Counted from the stretch's first letter, positions 25,214 to 34,103 are shown. The stretch is 64,000 nucleotides of DNA from an uncultured Bacteroidales bacterium (GCA_934692905.1 CAKUUM010000005.1:1-64000); one strand, 5' to 3'. Translations and numbers: made by a program. Notes: generated by a model from the letters alone, not told the origin.

Positions 25214-27559
25214 TTACGAGCGATGGATGTGGAACAACTTCTGCCACCACTTGCGATGTTTCTTTTGCTGCCCGTAACCGTATCCGTAACCGTATCCGTA
25301 GCCTGCGACATCTGCGCGCACACCATTGAGGACGCTAACGATATTCGGCAGTTGCTCCTTCTCCGCCACACTATTCAGATAATCAATCAAATCCGTGGTG
25401 GTATAATGAGCACGAGACACATATATGGTCATATCACTGACACGCGCCAACTGCAGGGTGTCGCTGACCATGGCAACAGGTGCAGAGTCCACGATGATGT
25501 AATCGTAGCGTTTGCGGAGTTCCCTGAACAATTTGTCCAAGCGATTGCTCTGCAGCAACTCATTCGGATTGGGAGGGACAATACCTGCCGGCAGAATGTC
25601 CAAGCAAGGGATGCCGGAATGTACGATGGCATCGTCCAACGTATAAGCCGAGTCAGACAAATAACTGGTCAAGCACCCTTTGCTATCCAGCGAGAAATAA
25701 GATACCAACATCGGTTTGCGGATATCCAAACCAACCAACGCCACCTTCTTCTGCAGCAGTGCCAGAGATATCGCCAAGTTGCTGGCTACATAGGACTTAC
25801 CTTCCCCATTGACACTGGATGTGACAAGGATAACAGGATTCTCTATGTCAGGCGGCAAGATGAAACGTATGTTGGTTCGCAAGGAGCGGAACAACTCGGC
25901 GGATACAGAGTTCTCGCCTTCACGCACGGCAATATGTCCGCCATGGTGGTTACGGACAAGTGAACCGCCAAAGGGAACTGCAATTTTGCGCTCAAACTCG
26001 CGTGTGTCGTCCGAAATCTTGTTGTTGAACAAGTCTGCCAAGTAGATAATTCCGATAGGAATACACAGCCCCAATACCAAGCATATCAGACCTATTATCT
26101 TGAGCCGCGGTGCAACCGGAATAGGATTCATCTGCGGTGCCGCGATGATTTTGGCAGGGACTACGGTGGAAGCCAATGTCAGCGCATTTTCCTCGCGCTT
26201 CTGGTAGAGGAAGAGATACAACTCCTCTGTGAGTTGGCGCTGGCGCTCAATCTCCACATATTGTCTCTCCTGGCTGGGCACCCCATAACGCTGAGACTCC
26301 GCCTTGTTGAAACGAGACTCCAGGTCTTGCTTGGAAATCACCAGACTCTTTCTCACACTGGCGATACTCGTGATGATGTTGTCGCGCAGCATATCCAACT
26401 GCATGGTCATCTGGTCAATCACGGGGTTGCTCTCCGTGGCGGTACGCTGTACGCGCATACGTTGCAGCAACTGCGTGTTGTACTCCGAGATAAGTGTTAC
26501 CAAGGCATCGTCATTGATACCGAGGTTGGCAGGTATCAGGCTGTTGCGCTTGGTGTCGTCCTCCACGAACTCGCTGATATACTGCACCAAATTGAGTTGT
26601 GTCTCTATCTCTGCCGCACGCTTGCGATACTCGGTGCTCTCGGTCAAGTACAACTCTGCCTCACTGGGCAGGTCCACAATACCATGCTTCTCCTTATAGC
26701 GCTCCACTTCCGCCTCTGCTGTCGCCAACTCGCTCTTAATCAGTTGCAAACGCTCGTTGATAAAGGTAGCCGTGTTGCTTGCCATGATGTTCTTGTCCAC
26801 CACAGCGTCCATATTGTAGAGTTCAATCTCCTTGTTGATAAAGTCCACAGCACGCCGCGGCATGTCCGTGGTCGTGGAGATAACAATGATGTTCGACTCC
26901 TTCTTCATGAGCGAAGCCGTGATACTGCGTTTGTAACTGTCAATCAGCGGCAAACGGGAAGAGGTGGAGATATGATAACGGTCACCTTTCTTCAGTTGCG
27001 TGTTCAGCACAAAGCGGATTTCACCTGCACAGGTCTGAATAGGCTGGGTCAGGTCTGTCACCTTGTGGGTGCTGGTATGAAAACGTTTGGTCTTGACCTT
27101 CACCACGTAGTCGTTCTTGCGCACCTTGATATCTATAGATGCCCCCGTGGTCGTGGTGTCCAAGAACACAGGCGGATAGACGATACTCAGGTCGTGTTTT
27201 GGGTATTGCCCAATCCACTTGAGCCCGTCTTTTTTGCGGTATTCGCTCTGCAAATCAAGGTCTTTGATAACCTGCGCCATGATGTCGCGGGAAGTAAGGA
27301 TAGCCACCTCGTCTTCCGTCTTCTTGGTGCCGCCCATACCCATCATGGCAAGTATCTCGCTTTGCGGCAGTCCGCCGTCGTCAGAGGTACGAATCATAAT
27401 GTTCGCGTCCACCTGAAACTTCTTGGTGTGGGAAACATAATAATATATACCCAATGCCCCGCACAACGCGCACGACAAAACTATCCAATACCAGTTTTTC
27501 AGAATACGGATGCACCACGCACGCAGGTCTATTTCATTACTATTCTTGTCTTGTGCCAT
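25214..27559 (-). CDS. Wzc-like polysaccharide co-polymerase and BY-kinase
   Basis: Inner-membrane protein controlling chain length and export of surface polysaccharide. The 781-residue product has a Wzz domain (TM at residues 19-38, long periplasmic coiled-coil region, second TM near 490), then a cytoplasmic bacterial tyrosine kinase with Walker A SSVNGEGKSYVASNLA, Walker A' VALVGLDIRKP and Walker B YDYIIVDSAPV. The C-terminus ends in a tyrosine cluster, AGYGYGYGYGYGQQ, typical of autophosphorylation tails, plus a basic WWQKLFHIHR end. It follows the Wza gene after 39 bases. No glycosyltransferases are nearby, so the polysaccharide locus is elsewhere. Confidence 0.92.
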   Translation of the reverse strand: MAQDKNSNEIDLRAWCIRILKNWYWIVLSCALCGALGIYYYVSHTKKFQVDANIMIRTSDDGGLPQSEILAMMGMGGTKKTEDEVAILTSRDIMAQVIKDLDLQSEYRKKDGLKWIGQYPKHDLSIVYPPVFLDTTTTGASIDIKVRKNDYVVKVKTKRFHTSTHKVTDLTQPIQTCAGEIRFVLNTQLKKGDRYHISTSSRLPLIDSYKRSITASLMKKESNIIVISTTTDMPRRAVDFINKEIELYNMDAVVDKNIMASNTATFINERLQLIKSELATAEAEVERYKEKHGIVDLPSEAELYLTESTEYRKRAAEIETQLNLVQYISEFVEDDTKRNSLIPANLGINDDALVTLISEYNTQLLQRMRVQRTATESNPVIDQMTMQLDMLRDNIITSIASVRKSLVISKQDLESRFNKAESQRYGVPSQERQYVEIERQRQLTEELYLFLYQKREENALTLASTVVPAKIIAAPQMNPIPVAPRLKIIGLICLVLGLCIPIGIIYLADLFNNKISDDTREFERKIAVPFGGSLVRNHHGGHIAVREGENSVSAELFRSLRTNIRFILPPDIENPVILVTSSVNGEGKSYVASNLAISLALLQKKVALVGLDIRKPMLVSYFSLDSKGCLTSYLSDSAYTLDDAIVHSGIPCLDILPAGIVPPNPNELLQSNRLDKLFRELRKRYDYIIVDSAPVAMVSDTLQLARVSDMTIYVSRAHYTTTDLIDYLNSVAEKEQLPNIVSVLNGVRADVAGYGYGYGYGYGQQKKHRKWWQKLFHIHRS

Positions 27560-27598
27560 GTCAGAAAATACTACTCAAGTTCTTGATTTATACGTTTT

Positions 27599-28405
27599 TT
27601 ACTTGCTCAACACGCCTGAAACGGACAATACCGATACCACGACCGTGGCAGCACTGGAGACGGTGCTCACCATACTGAGCCAGAGACTGATAGTCTGGTT
27701 GCTGGTAGAACGTGCCTGGTTAGGCGAAACCACTACGACATCATTCTGCTGGAGGTAGAAGAACGGGGAATAGAAGATTTCGTCCGTATTCAGGTTGAGG
27801 CGCGCGAACTCCAATTTGCCATCGTTCTCCCTCATAATCAGCACATCATCACGGCGTCCGTACTGCGTAAGGTCGCCAGCGGCACTCAACGCCTCGAAGA
27901 GCGTCATGCGTCCGTTGTTCAACTGGTAGGAGCCCGGATTCTTCACCTCGCCCAAGACAGAAACCTTGGCATTCAGGAAGCGCAGAGTGACAATCGGCTC
28001 CACGACCTGCCCCTTGAGGCGGTCCTGAATCATGTTGATTACCTGCGATTGGGTGAGCCCGACCACGTGCAACTTGCCCAATACCGGAAAGTCGATATCG
28101 CCATTCCCGTCCACCGTATAGTACTGATAATTAGCAGTTGTGGGGACGGAACTGCTGGTAGGCGAGGCATACGCCACGTTGGGTAAGTTATAAGGCAGAA
28201 CAGCCTCGGGGTCAAGAGCCGTGACCGTGATGATGAGTGCGTCGTTAATCTTCACGCAAGGCTCGGGCTGGGCTTTCATCTGTTTGTTAATCTCTTCTGC
28301 GCTTTCCGCTGTAATTGGTTGAAGGATAGCCAATTGCTTTCTTGAGACACAGGAACTCATCAGCAAGACGGCTATCAATACGACAATGTTTCTCTTTTTT
28401 ATCAT
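27599..28405 (-). CDS. Wza-type polysaccharide export lipoprotein
   Basis: A 268-residue outer-membrane lipoprotein. The signal peptide ends in a lipobox (MSSCVSRK, cysteine about 18). A polysaccharide biosynthesis/export domain (residues about 50-150, DALIITVTALDPEAV, DGNGDIDFPVLGKLHV) and an SLBB domain (NAKVSVLGEVKNPGSYQL) follow, and a C-terminal hydrophobic helix (TISLWLSMVSTVSSAATVVV) probably spans the outer membrane. It is shorter than E. coli Wza and lacks a second SLBB repeat, as usual in Bacteroidales. First gene of the operon with the Wzc-like gene and topB. Confidence 0.9.
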   Translation of the reverse strand: MIKKRNIVVLIAVLLMSSCVSRKQLAILQPITAESAEEINKQMKAQPEPCVKINDALIITVTALDPEAVLPYNLPNVAYASPTSSSVPTTANYQYYTVDGNGDIDFPVLGKLHVVGLTQSQVINMIQDRLKGQVVEPIVTLRFLNAKVSVLGEVKNPGSYQLNNGRMTLFEALSAAGDLTQYGRRDDVLIMRENDGKLEFARLNLNTDEIFYSPFFYLQQNDVVVVSPNQARSTSNQTISLWLSMVSTVSSAATVVVSVLSVSGVLSK

Positions 28406-28456
28406 ACTATTGTATTCGTTTTGAGGTCTGTATTCGTAAAATACTCAATTGGGCGG

Positions 28457-28488
28457 CAAAGGTACAATAAATAATTAACATACACAAA
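28457..28488 (-). promoter_or_regulatory. Promoter of the wza-wzc-topB operon
   Basis: Minus strand TTTG (28485-28488), 20-base spacer, TACCTTTG (28457-28464). Confidence 0.85.
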
Positions 28489-28540
28489 TCCGCAGGTCTT
28501 TTTCGGGGAAACCGCGCCCAACATAACGGCAACCTCCCTA

Positions 28541-28685
28541 TAAGGTCGGCGGAATCACATACTAATAACATACTAATCACATACTAACCACATACTAATC
28601 TCATACACTTACCCCGAGAAATACACGAGGTGCAATGCGCAATTCACTATGCGTAATGCGCAATGCATAGTGCACAATGCGCAAT
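28541..28685 (+). repeat. Dispersed 4x11-bp element, copy 3
   Basis: AAGGTCGGCGGAAT, array 28556-28610 (units CAC, AAC, CAC, CAC then CTCATACACTT), then CGAGAAATACACGAGGTGC and a run of AATGCGCAAT/AATGCGTAAT blocks. It faces the antiporter promoter 136 bases away. Confidence 0.9.
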
Positions 28686-28721
28686 CGGGTTGGAGAAAAT
28701 AAGGAGGATATTCGGAAATAA

Positions 28722-28753
28722 TTTGGAGATATGAAGAATTTGCAGTACTTTTG
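28722..28753 (+). promoter_or_regulatory. Antiporter promoter
   Basis: TTTG (28722-28725), 20-base spacer ending GCAG, TACTTTTG (28746-28753). Confidence 0.85.
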
Positions 28754-28755
28754 TA

Positions 28756-28843
28756 GTGAAAACGGATTGCAGATGCAGCGGAAACGGACTATGGATGCAT
28801 GGGGAACAGGCTGCAGACGCAAAGGAAAGGGATTACAGATACA
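28756..28843 (+). repeat. Four imperfect 22-bp tandem repeats in the antiporter leader
   Basis: Units at 28756-28777, 28778-28799, 28800-28821 and 28822-28843 share the pattern GGAAACGGatTgCAGATGCA, each exactly 22 bases. They begin at about the transcription start and end 21 bases before the ATG at 28865, so they make up nearly the whole 5' leader. Confidence 0.75.
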
Positions 28844-28864
28844 CAAGACAATAATTGCACGAAA

Positions 28865-30754
28865 ATGATAACCAACCCGCTTGTACTGACGGCTTTGCTG
28901 ATGAGCATTATCCTGCTGATACCCTTGGCATGCCGGAAAATACACATTCCAGCCATTGTCGGGTTCATATTGGCCGGTATGGCAGTGGGACCCTCGATGC
29001 TGAATTGGGTTGGGAATAACGCTGCCATTCAATCACTCGGGGCGATAGGAATGCTGTACATCATGTTCCAATCGGGCAGCGAGATTGACATCAATGACTT
29101 CAAACAATACCGCTATCATGCCATTATATTCGGGCTGTACACGTTCTTTTTCCCATTCGGATTGGGCGTGTTGGCGTCGCATTACCTGCTGAATTTCAGT
29201 TGGATAACGAGTGTGCTGTTGGGTGCGATGTTCGGCAGCCACACACTGATGACGTACCCGATAGTGAGCAGATACGGGATTCAGAAGAACAAAGCCGTGA
29301 ACATCACCGTGGGAGGGACGATGTGGGCGATAACGCTGTCGCTGGTCGTGCTGGCGGGCATCGAGACAGGTACGGGCGAGCCGCGCGGGTTTGCAGGAAA
29401 CATGCGCGTGGCGGGGCTGATAGTGCTGTTCCTGGCATGCGTGCTGTGGCTGTTCCCGAAAGTGGCACGATGGCTCTTCAAGCGGTACCAAGACCCCGTA
29501 TTCGGCTTCATGCTGGTGATGCTGATGCTGGTATTGTCGTCGTTATTAGCGAGTTGCGCTGGGTTGGAAGGGATATTGGGAGCGTTCTTGTGCGGGGTGT
29601 CGCTGAACAGACTGCTGCCGAACCACTCGCCACTGATGCGGCGTATCACGTTTGTGGGGAACAGCATATTCGTGCCGCTGTTTCTGATAAGCGTGGGGCT
29701 GATGATAGACGTGCACGTGTTTTGGAGCGGCTGGACAACGCTGGTAGTGGCCGTGGTGATGGTGCTGTCGAAGTTAACCGGGAAATCGGCAGCGGCATGG
29801 TTCGGGCGATGGACGTTCGGATTTTCGGATATGGAGCGCCAGTTGGTGTTCGGATTGACACAGGCTTCGGCAGCCGGCACACTGGCAATAGCCACCATCG
29901 GGTACCAGATGGGGATTTTCACCTCGGAAGTGCTGAACGGAGCAGTGCTTATGATATTGATACTCTGTTCGATATCCGGTTTCATCACGGAGCACGCAGC
30001 CAAACAATTGGCACTGCAAGAGGGGGCACGATTAGTGAGTGACCACGACGAGGATTACTGGCTGCTGACATCCGCGGGGACGGATTTGCGGACACAATTG
30101 CGCGAGTTGTCGGTGATGGCGTCGCTGAAGAACATAGAAATCACACAATCAGCGAGTTGGAGCGACGTGCAACGCTCGATAGAGCACATCAGCAAGTCCG
30201 TGCTGGTGTACCACGAAAGCCAGCCGCTGAACACGATAAACAGGATATTGGTGGCGGTGCCACGGTACGCGGAGAAAGAACGGGATTTCATCACCTGCTT
30301 TGGTTTGATACGCCGATTAGCCGGCGAATTGGGTGCAAAAGTGGTGTTTTACGCCAATCCGGACACTCAAGTGGTGCTGCGAGCGATGTGCCGCCGCCCC
30401 GGGAAGACGCTGCGTGCAGCATTCCGCGACATGGACGACTGGGAGGATGTGCTGATGATTGCGAAAGATATGCAAGATGACGACATGCCCGTGCTGCTGT
30501 CGTCGCGCAAGGCGACTGCCAGTTACAACCCTCTGTTTGAGCAGATTCCGCAGATGCTGCAGCAGTTTTTTGCGGATAATAATTATATGGTGGTTTACCC
30601 CGAACAGCAGACGGGCGGTCCAGATATAGACGCCTTCCTGACGGATGTGCCACAAGCCAGCACGGCATGGTCGGTGGTAACACGCCTAAAGGGTGTGCTG
30701 TTGCGGGGGTATGAGCGGCTGGTCCGACTTGTGAGACGCCCGCAAAATGAGTGA
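28865..30754 (+). CDS. CPA2-type cation:proton antiporter with UspA-like tail
   Basis: A 629-residue inner-membrane protein. Residues about 1-385 hold 12 hydrophobic helices of the Na+/H+ or K+/H+ exchanger family (IPAIVGFILAGMAVGPSML near the N-terminus, SAGSEIDINDF-like QSGSEIDINDFKQ, SCAGLEGILGAFLCGVSLNR, GLTQASAAGTLAIATIG). The remaining 240 residues are cytoplasmic and resemble tandem universal-stress-protein folds (SKSVLVYHESQPLNTINRIL). An upstream in-frame ATG (28799) sits inside the repeat leader and is rejected in favour of MITNPLVLTALLMS at 28865. The ion is not predictable. Confidence 0.85.
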   Translation: MITNPLVLTALLMSIILLIPLACRKIHIPAIVGFILAGMAVGPSMLNWVGNNAAIQSLGAIGMLYIMFQSGSEIDINDFKQYRYHAIIFGLYTFFFPFGLGVLASHYLLNFSWITSVLLGAMFGSHTLMTYPIVSRYGIQKNKAVNITVGGTMWAITLSLVVLAGIETGTGEPRGFAGNMRVAGLIVLFLACVLWLFPKVARWLFKRYQDPVFGFMLVMLMLVLSSLLASCAGLEGILGAFLCGVSLNRLLPNHSPLMRRITFVGNSIFVPLFLISVGLMIDVHVFWSGWTTLVVAVVMVLSKLTGKSAAAWFGRWTFGFSDMERQLVFGLTQASAAGTLAIATIGYQMGIFTSEVLNGAVLMILILCSISGFITEHAAKQLALQEGARLVSDHDEDYWLLTSAGTDLRTQLRELSVMASLKNIEITQSASWSDVQRSIEHISKSVLVYHESQPLNTINRILVAVPRYAEKERDFITCFGLIRRLAGELGAKVVFYANPDTQVVLRAMCRRPGKTLRAAFRDMDDWEDVLMIAKDMQDDDMPVLLSSRKATASYNPLFEQIPQMLQQFFADNNYMVVYPEQQTGGPDIDAFLTDVPQASTAWSVVTRLKGVLLRGYERLVRLVRRPQNE

Positions 30755-30866
30755 CGGGGTATAGAGAGTACCGCTTCATTTTGAGGCGGTTGTGGCAGTT
30801 GTTCGCGGGGATTACGGTGCCGAAACAGACAAAAAATGCGCAAAAACGCATTTTTTTTCGGAAAGA

Positions 30867-30898
30867 TTTGGTGGGGTCAAAAAAAAGCAGTACCTTTG
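30867..30898 (+). promoter_or_regulatory. tRNA-Asp promoter
   Basis: TTTG (30867-30870), 20-base spacer ending AAAAGCAG, TACCTTTG (30891-30898), then CAGCCGCTTTCGA as before tRNA-Pro. Confidence 0.88.
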
Positions 30899-30929
30899 CA
30901 GCCGCTTTCGAGAAGAGAGTATGCTATCC

Positions 30930-31003
30930 GGTGCGGTAGTTCAGTTGGTTAGAATACCGGCCTGTCACGCCGTAGGTCGCGAGTTCGAGTCTCGTCCGCA
31001 CCG
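30930..31003 (+). tRNA. tRNA-Asp (anticodon GTC)
   Basis: Acceptor stem GGTGCGG/CCGCACC, D-arm AGTTCAGTTGGTTAG, anticodon loop CTGTCAC (GTC), T-loop GTTCGAGTC, discriminator G as required for aspartate. CCA is not encoded. Confidence 0.97.
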
Positions 31004-31006
31004 CAT

Positions 31007-31055
31007 AAATCGCAGATGACTGCTATAAAACAGCAAGTTGGCTGCGATTTTTGTT
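31007..31055 (+). terminator. Terminator after tRNA-Asp
   Basis: AAATCGCAG (31007-31015) pairs with CTGCGATTT (31042-31050), with a smaller TGCT/AGCA hairpin inside, and is followed by a T-rich stretch. Confidence 0.75.
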
Positions 31056-31115
31056 TGTTGTATATTGGTCTTTGTCAATAACGACGCGAGATGTGTCGCC
31101 CCCACAATGAACATA

Positions 31116-31150
31116 AAAGAGATTGCCCACATCGGTGAGACAACCTCTTT
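31116..31150. terminator. Hairpin between tRNA-Asp and tRNA-Ser
   Basis: AAAGAGATTG and CAACCTCTTT enclose the loop. It ends the minus-strand tRNA-Ser(UGA) transcript (T-rich CTCTTTTATG follows on that strand) and may back up the tRNA-Asp terminator. Confidence 0.7.
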
Positions 31151-31170
31151 CTCCTAAAAAGACTCTTTTG

Positions 31171-31255
31171 CGGAAAGAGAGGGATTCGAACCCCCGAACC
31201 CTTGCAGGTCAACGGTTTTCAAGACCGCCGCGATCGACCACTCCGCCATCTTTCC
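31171..31255 (-). tRNA. tRNA-Ser (anticodon TGA)
   Basis: Minus strand, acceptor stem GGAAAGA/TCTTTCC, anticodon loop CTTGAAA within CGGTC/ACCG (anticodon TGA, codons UCA and others), a long variable arm of class II tRNAs (TTGACCTGCAAGGGTTCGG), T-loop GTTCGAATC, discriminator G. CCA not encoded. Confidence 0.96.
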
Positions 31256-31314
31256 TTCAAAACAGCCATTGCTGAGCAATACTTGTTTTAGGCTCCCCTG
31301 TACGGGAAAGCGTG

Positions 31315-31346
31315 CAAAAGTACTGCTTATTTTTGAAATACACAAA
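31315..31346 (-). promoter_or_regulatory. tRNA-Ser(UGA) promoter
   Basis: Minus strand TTTG (31343-31346), 20-base spacer ending AAGCAG, TACTTTTG (31315-31322). Back to back with the panD promoter; the two TTG boxes are 4 bases apart. Confidence 0.88.
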
Positions 31347-31350
31347 TTAT

Positions 31351-31382
31351 TTTGTTGGTTTCGGGAAAAAGCAGTACTTTTG
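31351..31382 (+). promoter_or_regulatory. panD operon promoter
   Basis: TTTG (31351-31354), 20-base spacer ending AAAAGCAG, TACTTTTG (31375-31382). The ATG of panD is 20 bases further, so the leader is very short. Confidence 0.88.
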
Positions 31383-31402
31383 TGGGCTAAAAGTGTACGA
31401 AA

Positions 31403-31750
31403 ATGTTGTTGCAGATACTGAAATCGAAGATTCACCGCGTGACGGTGACTGAAGCAAATCTCGAATATATCGGCTCCATAACCATTGACGAAGACCTTAT
31501 GGATGCCGCGCGCATATACGCAGGCGAACGGGTGCAAGTGGTGGACAACACCAACGGTGCACGTCTTGAGACCTATGTCATACCAGGCAAACGCGGTAGC
31601 GGGTGTATCTGTATGAACGGCGCAGCAGCGCACCTGATTCATGTAGGCGATACGGTTATTATCATGGCATACGCACTGATGACGCCCGAAGAACAGAGGA
31701 CTTTCAAGCCATCAGTAGTGTTTCCGATGAATAACAAGTTGAGTGTTTAG
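31403..31750 (+). CDS. panD: Aspartate 1-decarboxylase
   Basis: Pyruvoyl enzyme forming beta-alanine from aspartate for pantothenate and CoA. The 115-residue proenzyme has the self-cleavage site Gly24-Ser25 in YIGSITID, the substrate arginine in the [12 protein letters not shown] strand, and [15 protein letters not shown]. Length is normal (about 115-130). It has its own promoter and is followed by tgt after 24 bases. No PanZ/PanM partner is visible. Confidence 0.95.
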   Translation: MLLQILKSKIHRVTVTEANLEYIGSITIDEDLMDAARIYAGERVQVVDNTNGARLETYVIPGKRGSGCICMNGAAAHLIHVGDTVIIMAYALMTPEEQRTFKPSVVFPMNNKLSV

Positions 31751-31774
31751 CGTTGAGAGTTGAGAGAAATAGTT

Positions 31775-32908
31775 ATGGCGTTTTTCGACCTGATACATAC
31801 TGATAGTCAATCCAATGCGCGTGCCGGCGTGGTGCATACAGACCATGGCGACATACTCACGCCTATCTTCATGCCCGTCGGCACCGTGGGCACTGTGAAA
31901 GGGGTGCACAAGCGCGATTTGATTGATGATATTCACGCCCAAATCATTTTGGGCAACACCTATCACCTCTATCTGCGTCCCGGTACGGAGATATTGCATC
32001 AGGCAGGAGGACTCCACAAGTTTGAGGGTTGGACGCGCCCAATACTCACAGACTCAGGTGGTTATCAGGTCTTTTCTCTGACTGATATACGCAAGATGAC
32101 AGAAGAGGGCGTGCAGTTTTCGTCGCACATCGACGGGCGCAAACTGATGTTTACACCCGAAAAGGTGATGGATATCGAGCGCGAGATTGGTGCCGACATC
32201 ATGATGGCCTTCGACGAGTGCTGCCCAGGTACCGCCTACAGGCAATATGCCAAAACATCGATGGAACGTACGCACCGCTGGCTGGACCGCTGTATAGCGC
32301 GCTTCGACAGTACGAATGATATGTATGACTACAAGCAACACCTCTTCCCTATCGTACAAGGGTGTGTGTATCAAGACCTTAGACAGGAGGCTGCCAAACG
32401 CCTGCGCGACCTTGACCGTGACGGCTATGCTATCGGCGGACTTGCCGTAGGAGAGCCCACCGAGCAGATGTATGAGATGATAGAGGTGGTGAATGACATC
32501 TTGCCCACCAACAAACCCCGCTATCTGATGGGTGTAGGCACGCCGTGGAATATCCTTGAGGGTATTGAACGCGGAGTGGATATGTTCGACTGCGTCATGC
32601 CTACCCGTAACGGACGTAACGGTATGATTTTCACGCAGAACGGCGTGATGAACATGCGCAACAAGAAGTGGGAGAATGACTTCACCGAACTTGACCCCGC
32701 CGGCACCAGTTATGTGGACCATCAATATACGCGCGCGTACGTGCGTCACCTCATTCACTCCGACGAGATGCTGGGCTTGGAGATACTCAGCATTCACAAC
32801 CTCGCTTTCTACCTGTGGCTTGTGGGCGAGGCACGCAAGCATATCCTCGCAGGCGACTTCCGCTCGTGGAAGGAGGATACCCTGCGCAGGATTATGGTAC
32901 GCCTCTGA
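31775..32908 (+). CDS. tgt: Queuine/preQ1 tRNA-ribosyltransferase
   Basis: Exchanges guanine 34 of tRNAs with GUN anticodons for preQ1. From the ATG at 31775 it has 377 residues. The substrate-binding LTDSGGYQVFSL, GGLAVGEPTEQMYEMI and nucleophile region DCVMPTRNGRNG are present. The C-terminal zinc site, CxCxxC in most bacterial enzymes, is replaced by AGTSYVDHQ, while the later histidine region (SIHNLAFYLWL) is kept. This loss appears to be usual in Bacteroidota. The upstream in-frame TTG at 31760 gives a longer, less likely start. queA lies 20 kb away; tRNA-Asp, a Tgt substrate, is next door. Confidence 0.93.
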   Translation: MAFFDLIHTDSQSNARAGVVHTDHGDILTPIFMPVGTVGTVKGVHKRDLIDDIHAQIILGNTYHLYLRPGTEILHQAGGLHKFEGWTRPILTDSGGYQVFSLTDIRKMTEEGVQFSSHIDGRKLMFTPEKVMDIEREIGADIMMAFDECCPGTAYRQYAKTSMERTHRWLDRCIARFDSTNDMYDYKQHLFPIVQGCVYQDLRQEAAKRLRDLDRDGYAIGGLAVGEPTEQMYEMIEVVNDILPTNKPRYLMGVGTPWNILEGIERGVDMFDCVMPTRNGRNGMIFTQNGVMNMRNKKWENDFTELDPAGTSYVDHQYTRAYVRHLIHSDEMLGLEILSIHNLAFYLWLVGEARKHILAGDFRSWKEDTLRRIMVRL

Positions 32909-33029
32909 AATCAACGGGATACATTGTGTATTTGAATGGGACTGCTTATATGGGCTTTATCGGGAATAGTCCAATGACAATGAATGACCTAATAAACCGT
33001 ACATCGTAAATTCGTAAATCGTACATACG

Positions 33030-34103
33030 TTGAAGAAAATAGACATATACATTATCAAGAAGTTCCTTGGCACATTCTTCTTCTCGATTGTGCTGATAAT
33101 GAGTATTGCCGTTGTCTTCGACCTCACCGAGAAACTTGATGATTTCTTCGAGAATCAGGCACCTCTTAAAGAAATCATCCTTGACTACTACATCAATTTC
33201 ATACCTTATTATATGAATATGTTCAGCCCGCTGTTCATATTCATTTCCGTTATTTTCTTCACCTCCAAGATGGCGGGTAACAGCGAAATCATTGCCATTC
33301 TCGCCAGCGGTGTCAGTTATCGCCGCCTGATGTGGCCGTATTTCGTCAGTGCCACCCTGCTCTTTTTGCTCTCGTTCTGGCTCACGGGGTACGTCATTCC
33401 TCCCGCCTCGGAGAAGATGCTAACCTTTCAGGACAAATACGTCCAGCGTTTCACCCGCGAGAACGCCCGCAACGTGCAGATGGAGGTCGAACCGGGCACC
33501 ATTCTCTATATCGAGAGTTTCCAAAAGCGCACGCAGATGGGCTACCGCACATCTTTTGAGCATTTCGACGGCAAGCAACTCACCATGCGTATCACCGCCG
33601 ACCGTATCAAGTATGACTCCGCCTACAACTGGCATTTCGACCGCTACACCCGCCGCGATTTCGACGGTATGCGCGAGATACTTACCCGCGGCGAACGGCT
33701 CGACACCATCATCCCCATCATTCCAGAAGAATTGTTCTACACAGCGGAGAATGCCCAGATGATGACCAACCCGCAATTGAAATCGTATATCGACCGCCAA
33801 CGCCAGCGCGGAGGAGGCAATATCCAAGCCTTTGAGACCGAGTGGTGGAAACGGTGGGCAAGCCCTATAGGGGCATTCATTATGACGCTCCTCGGCGTTA
33901 CCATAAGCAGCAAGAAGGTACGTGGCGGTATGGGAAAGAACCTCGGTATCGGACTGACACTCAGTGCCTTGTATATTCTATTCTCTACTGTATCCACCAC
34001 ATTCTCCGTCAATGGTGTGATGTCGCCCTTTATGAGCGTTTGGCTGCCAAATTTCATATTTCTTGCCATCGGCACTATTCTTTATCGGCGTGTGAGCAAG
34101 TAA
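33030..34103 (+). CDS. LptF/LptG-family lipopolysaccharide export permease
   Basis: A 357-residue inner-membrane subunit of the LptBFG ABC exporter that moves LPS to the periplasmic bridge. Topology is typical: two N-terminal helices (GTFFFSIVLIMSIAVVF, FSPLFIFISVIFF), a third around 105, a long periplasmic beta-jellyroll domain (about 130-270), and three C-terminal helices. The start is a TTG at 33030 giving MKKIDIYIIKKFLGTFF, the family's normal N-terminus; no ATG is available upstream. It forms an operon with panD and tgt. A GTACATCGTAAATTCGTAAATCGTAC stretch sits just before the start. LptF and LptG cannot be separated here. Confidence 0.88.
   Translation: MKKIDIYIIKKFLGTFFFSIVLIMSIAVVFDLTEKLDDFFENQAPLKEIILDYYINFIPYYMNMFSPLFIFISVIFFTSKMAGNSEIIAILASGVSYRRLMWPYFVSATLLFLLSFWLTGYVIPPASEKMLTFQDKYVQRFTRENARNVQMEVEPGTILYIESFQKRTQMGYRTSFEHFDGKQLTMRITADRIKYDSAYNWHFDRYTRRDFDGMREILTRGERLDTIIPIIPEELFYTAENAQMMTNPQLKSYIDRQRQRGGGNIQAFETEWWKRWASPIGAFIMTLLGVTISSKKVRGGMGKNLGIGLTLSALYILFSTVSTTFSVNGVMSPFMSVWLPNFIFLAIGTILYRRVSK

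Larger units (their letters stand above)
28406..28864. other. Divergent intergenic region of 459 bases
   Basis: Holds the capsule-operon promoter, repeat copy 3, the antiporter promoter and a leader made of four 22-base repeats. Confidence 0.6.

Noticed and set aside
26234..27586. Long plus-strand ORF of 450 codons within the wzc-like gene
   Set aside because: Antisense shadow; no signal or domain seen.
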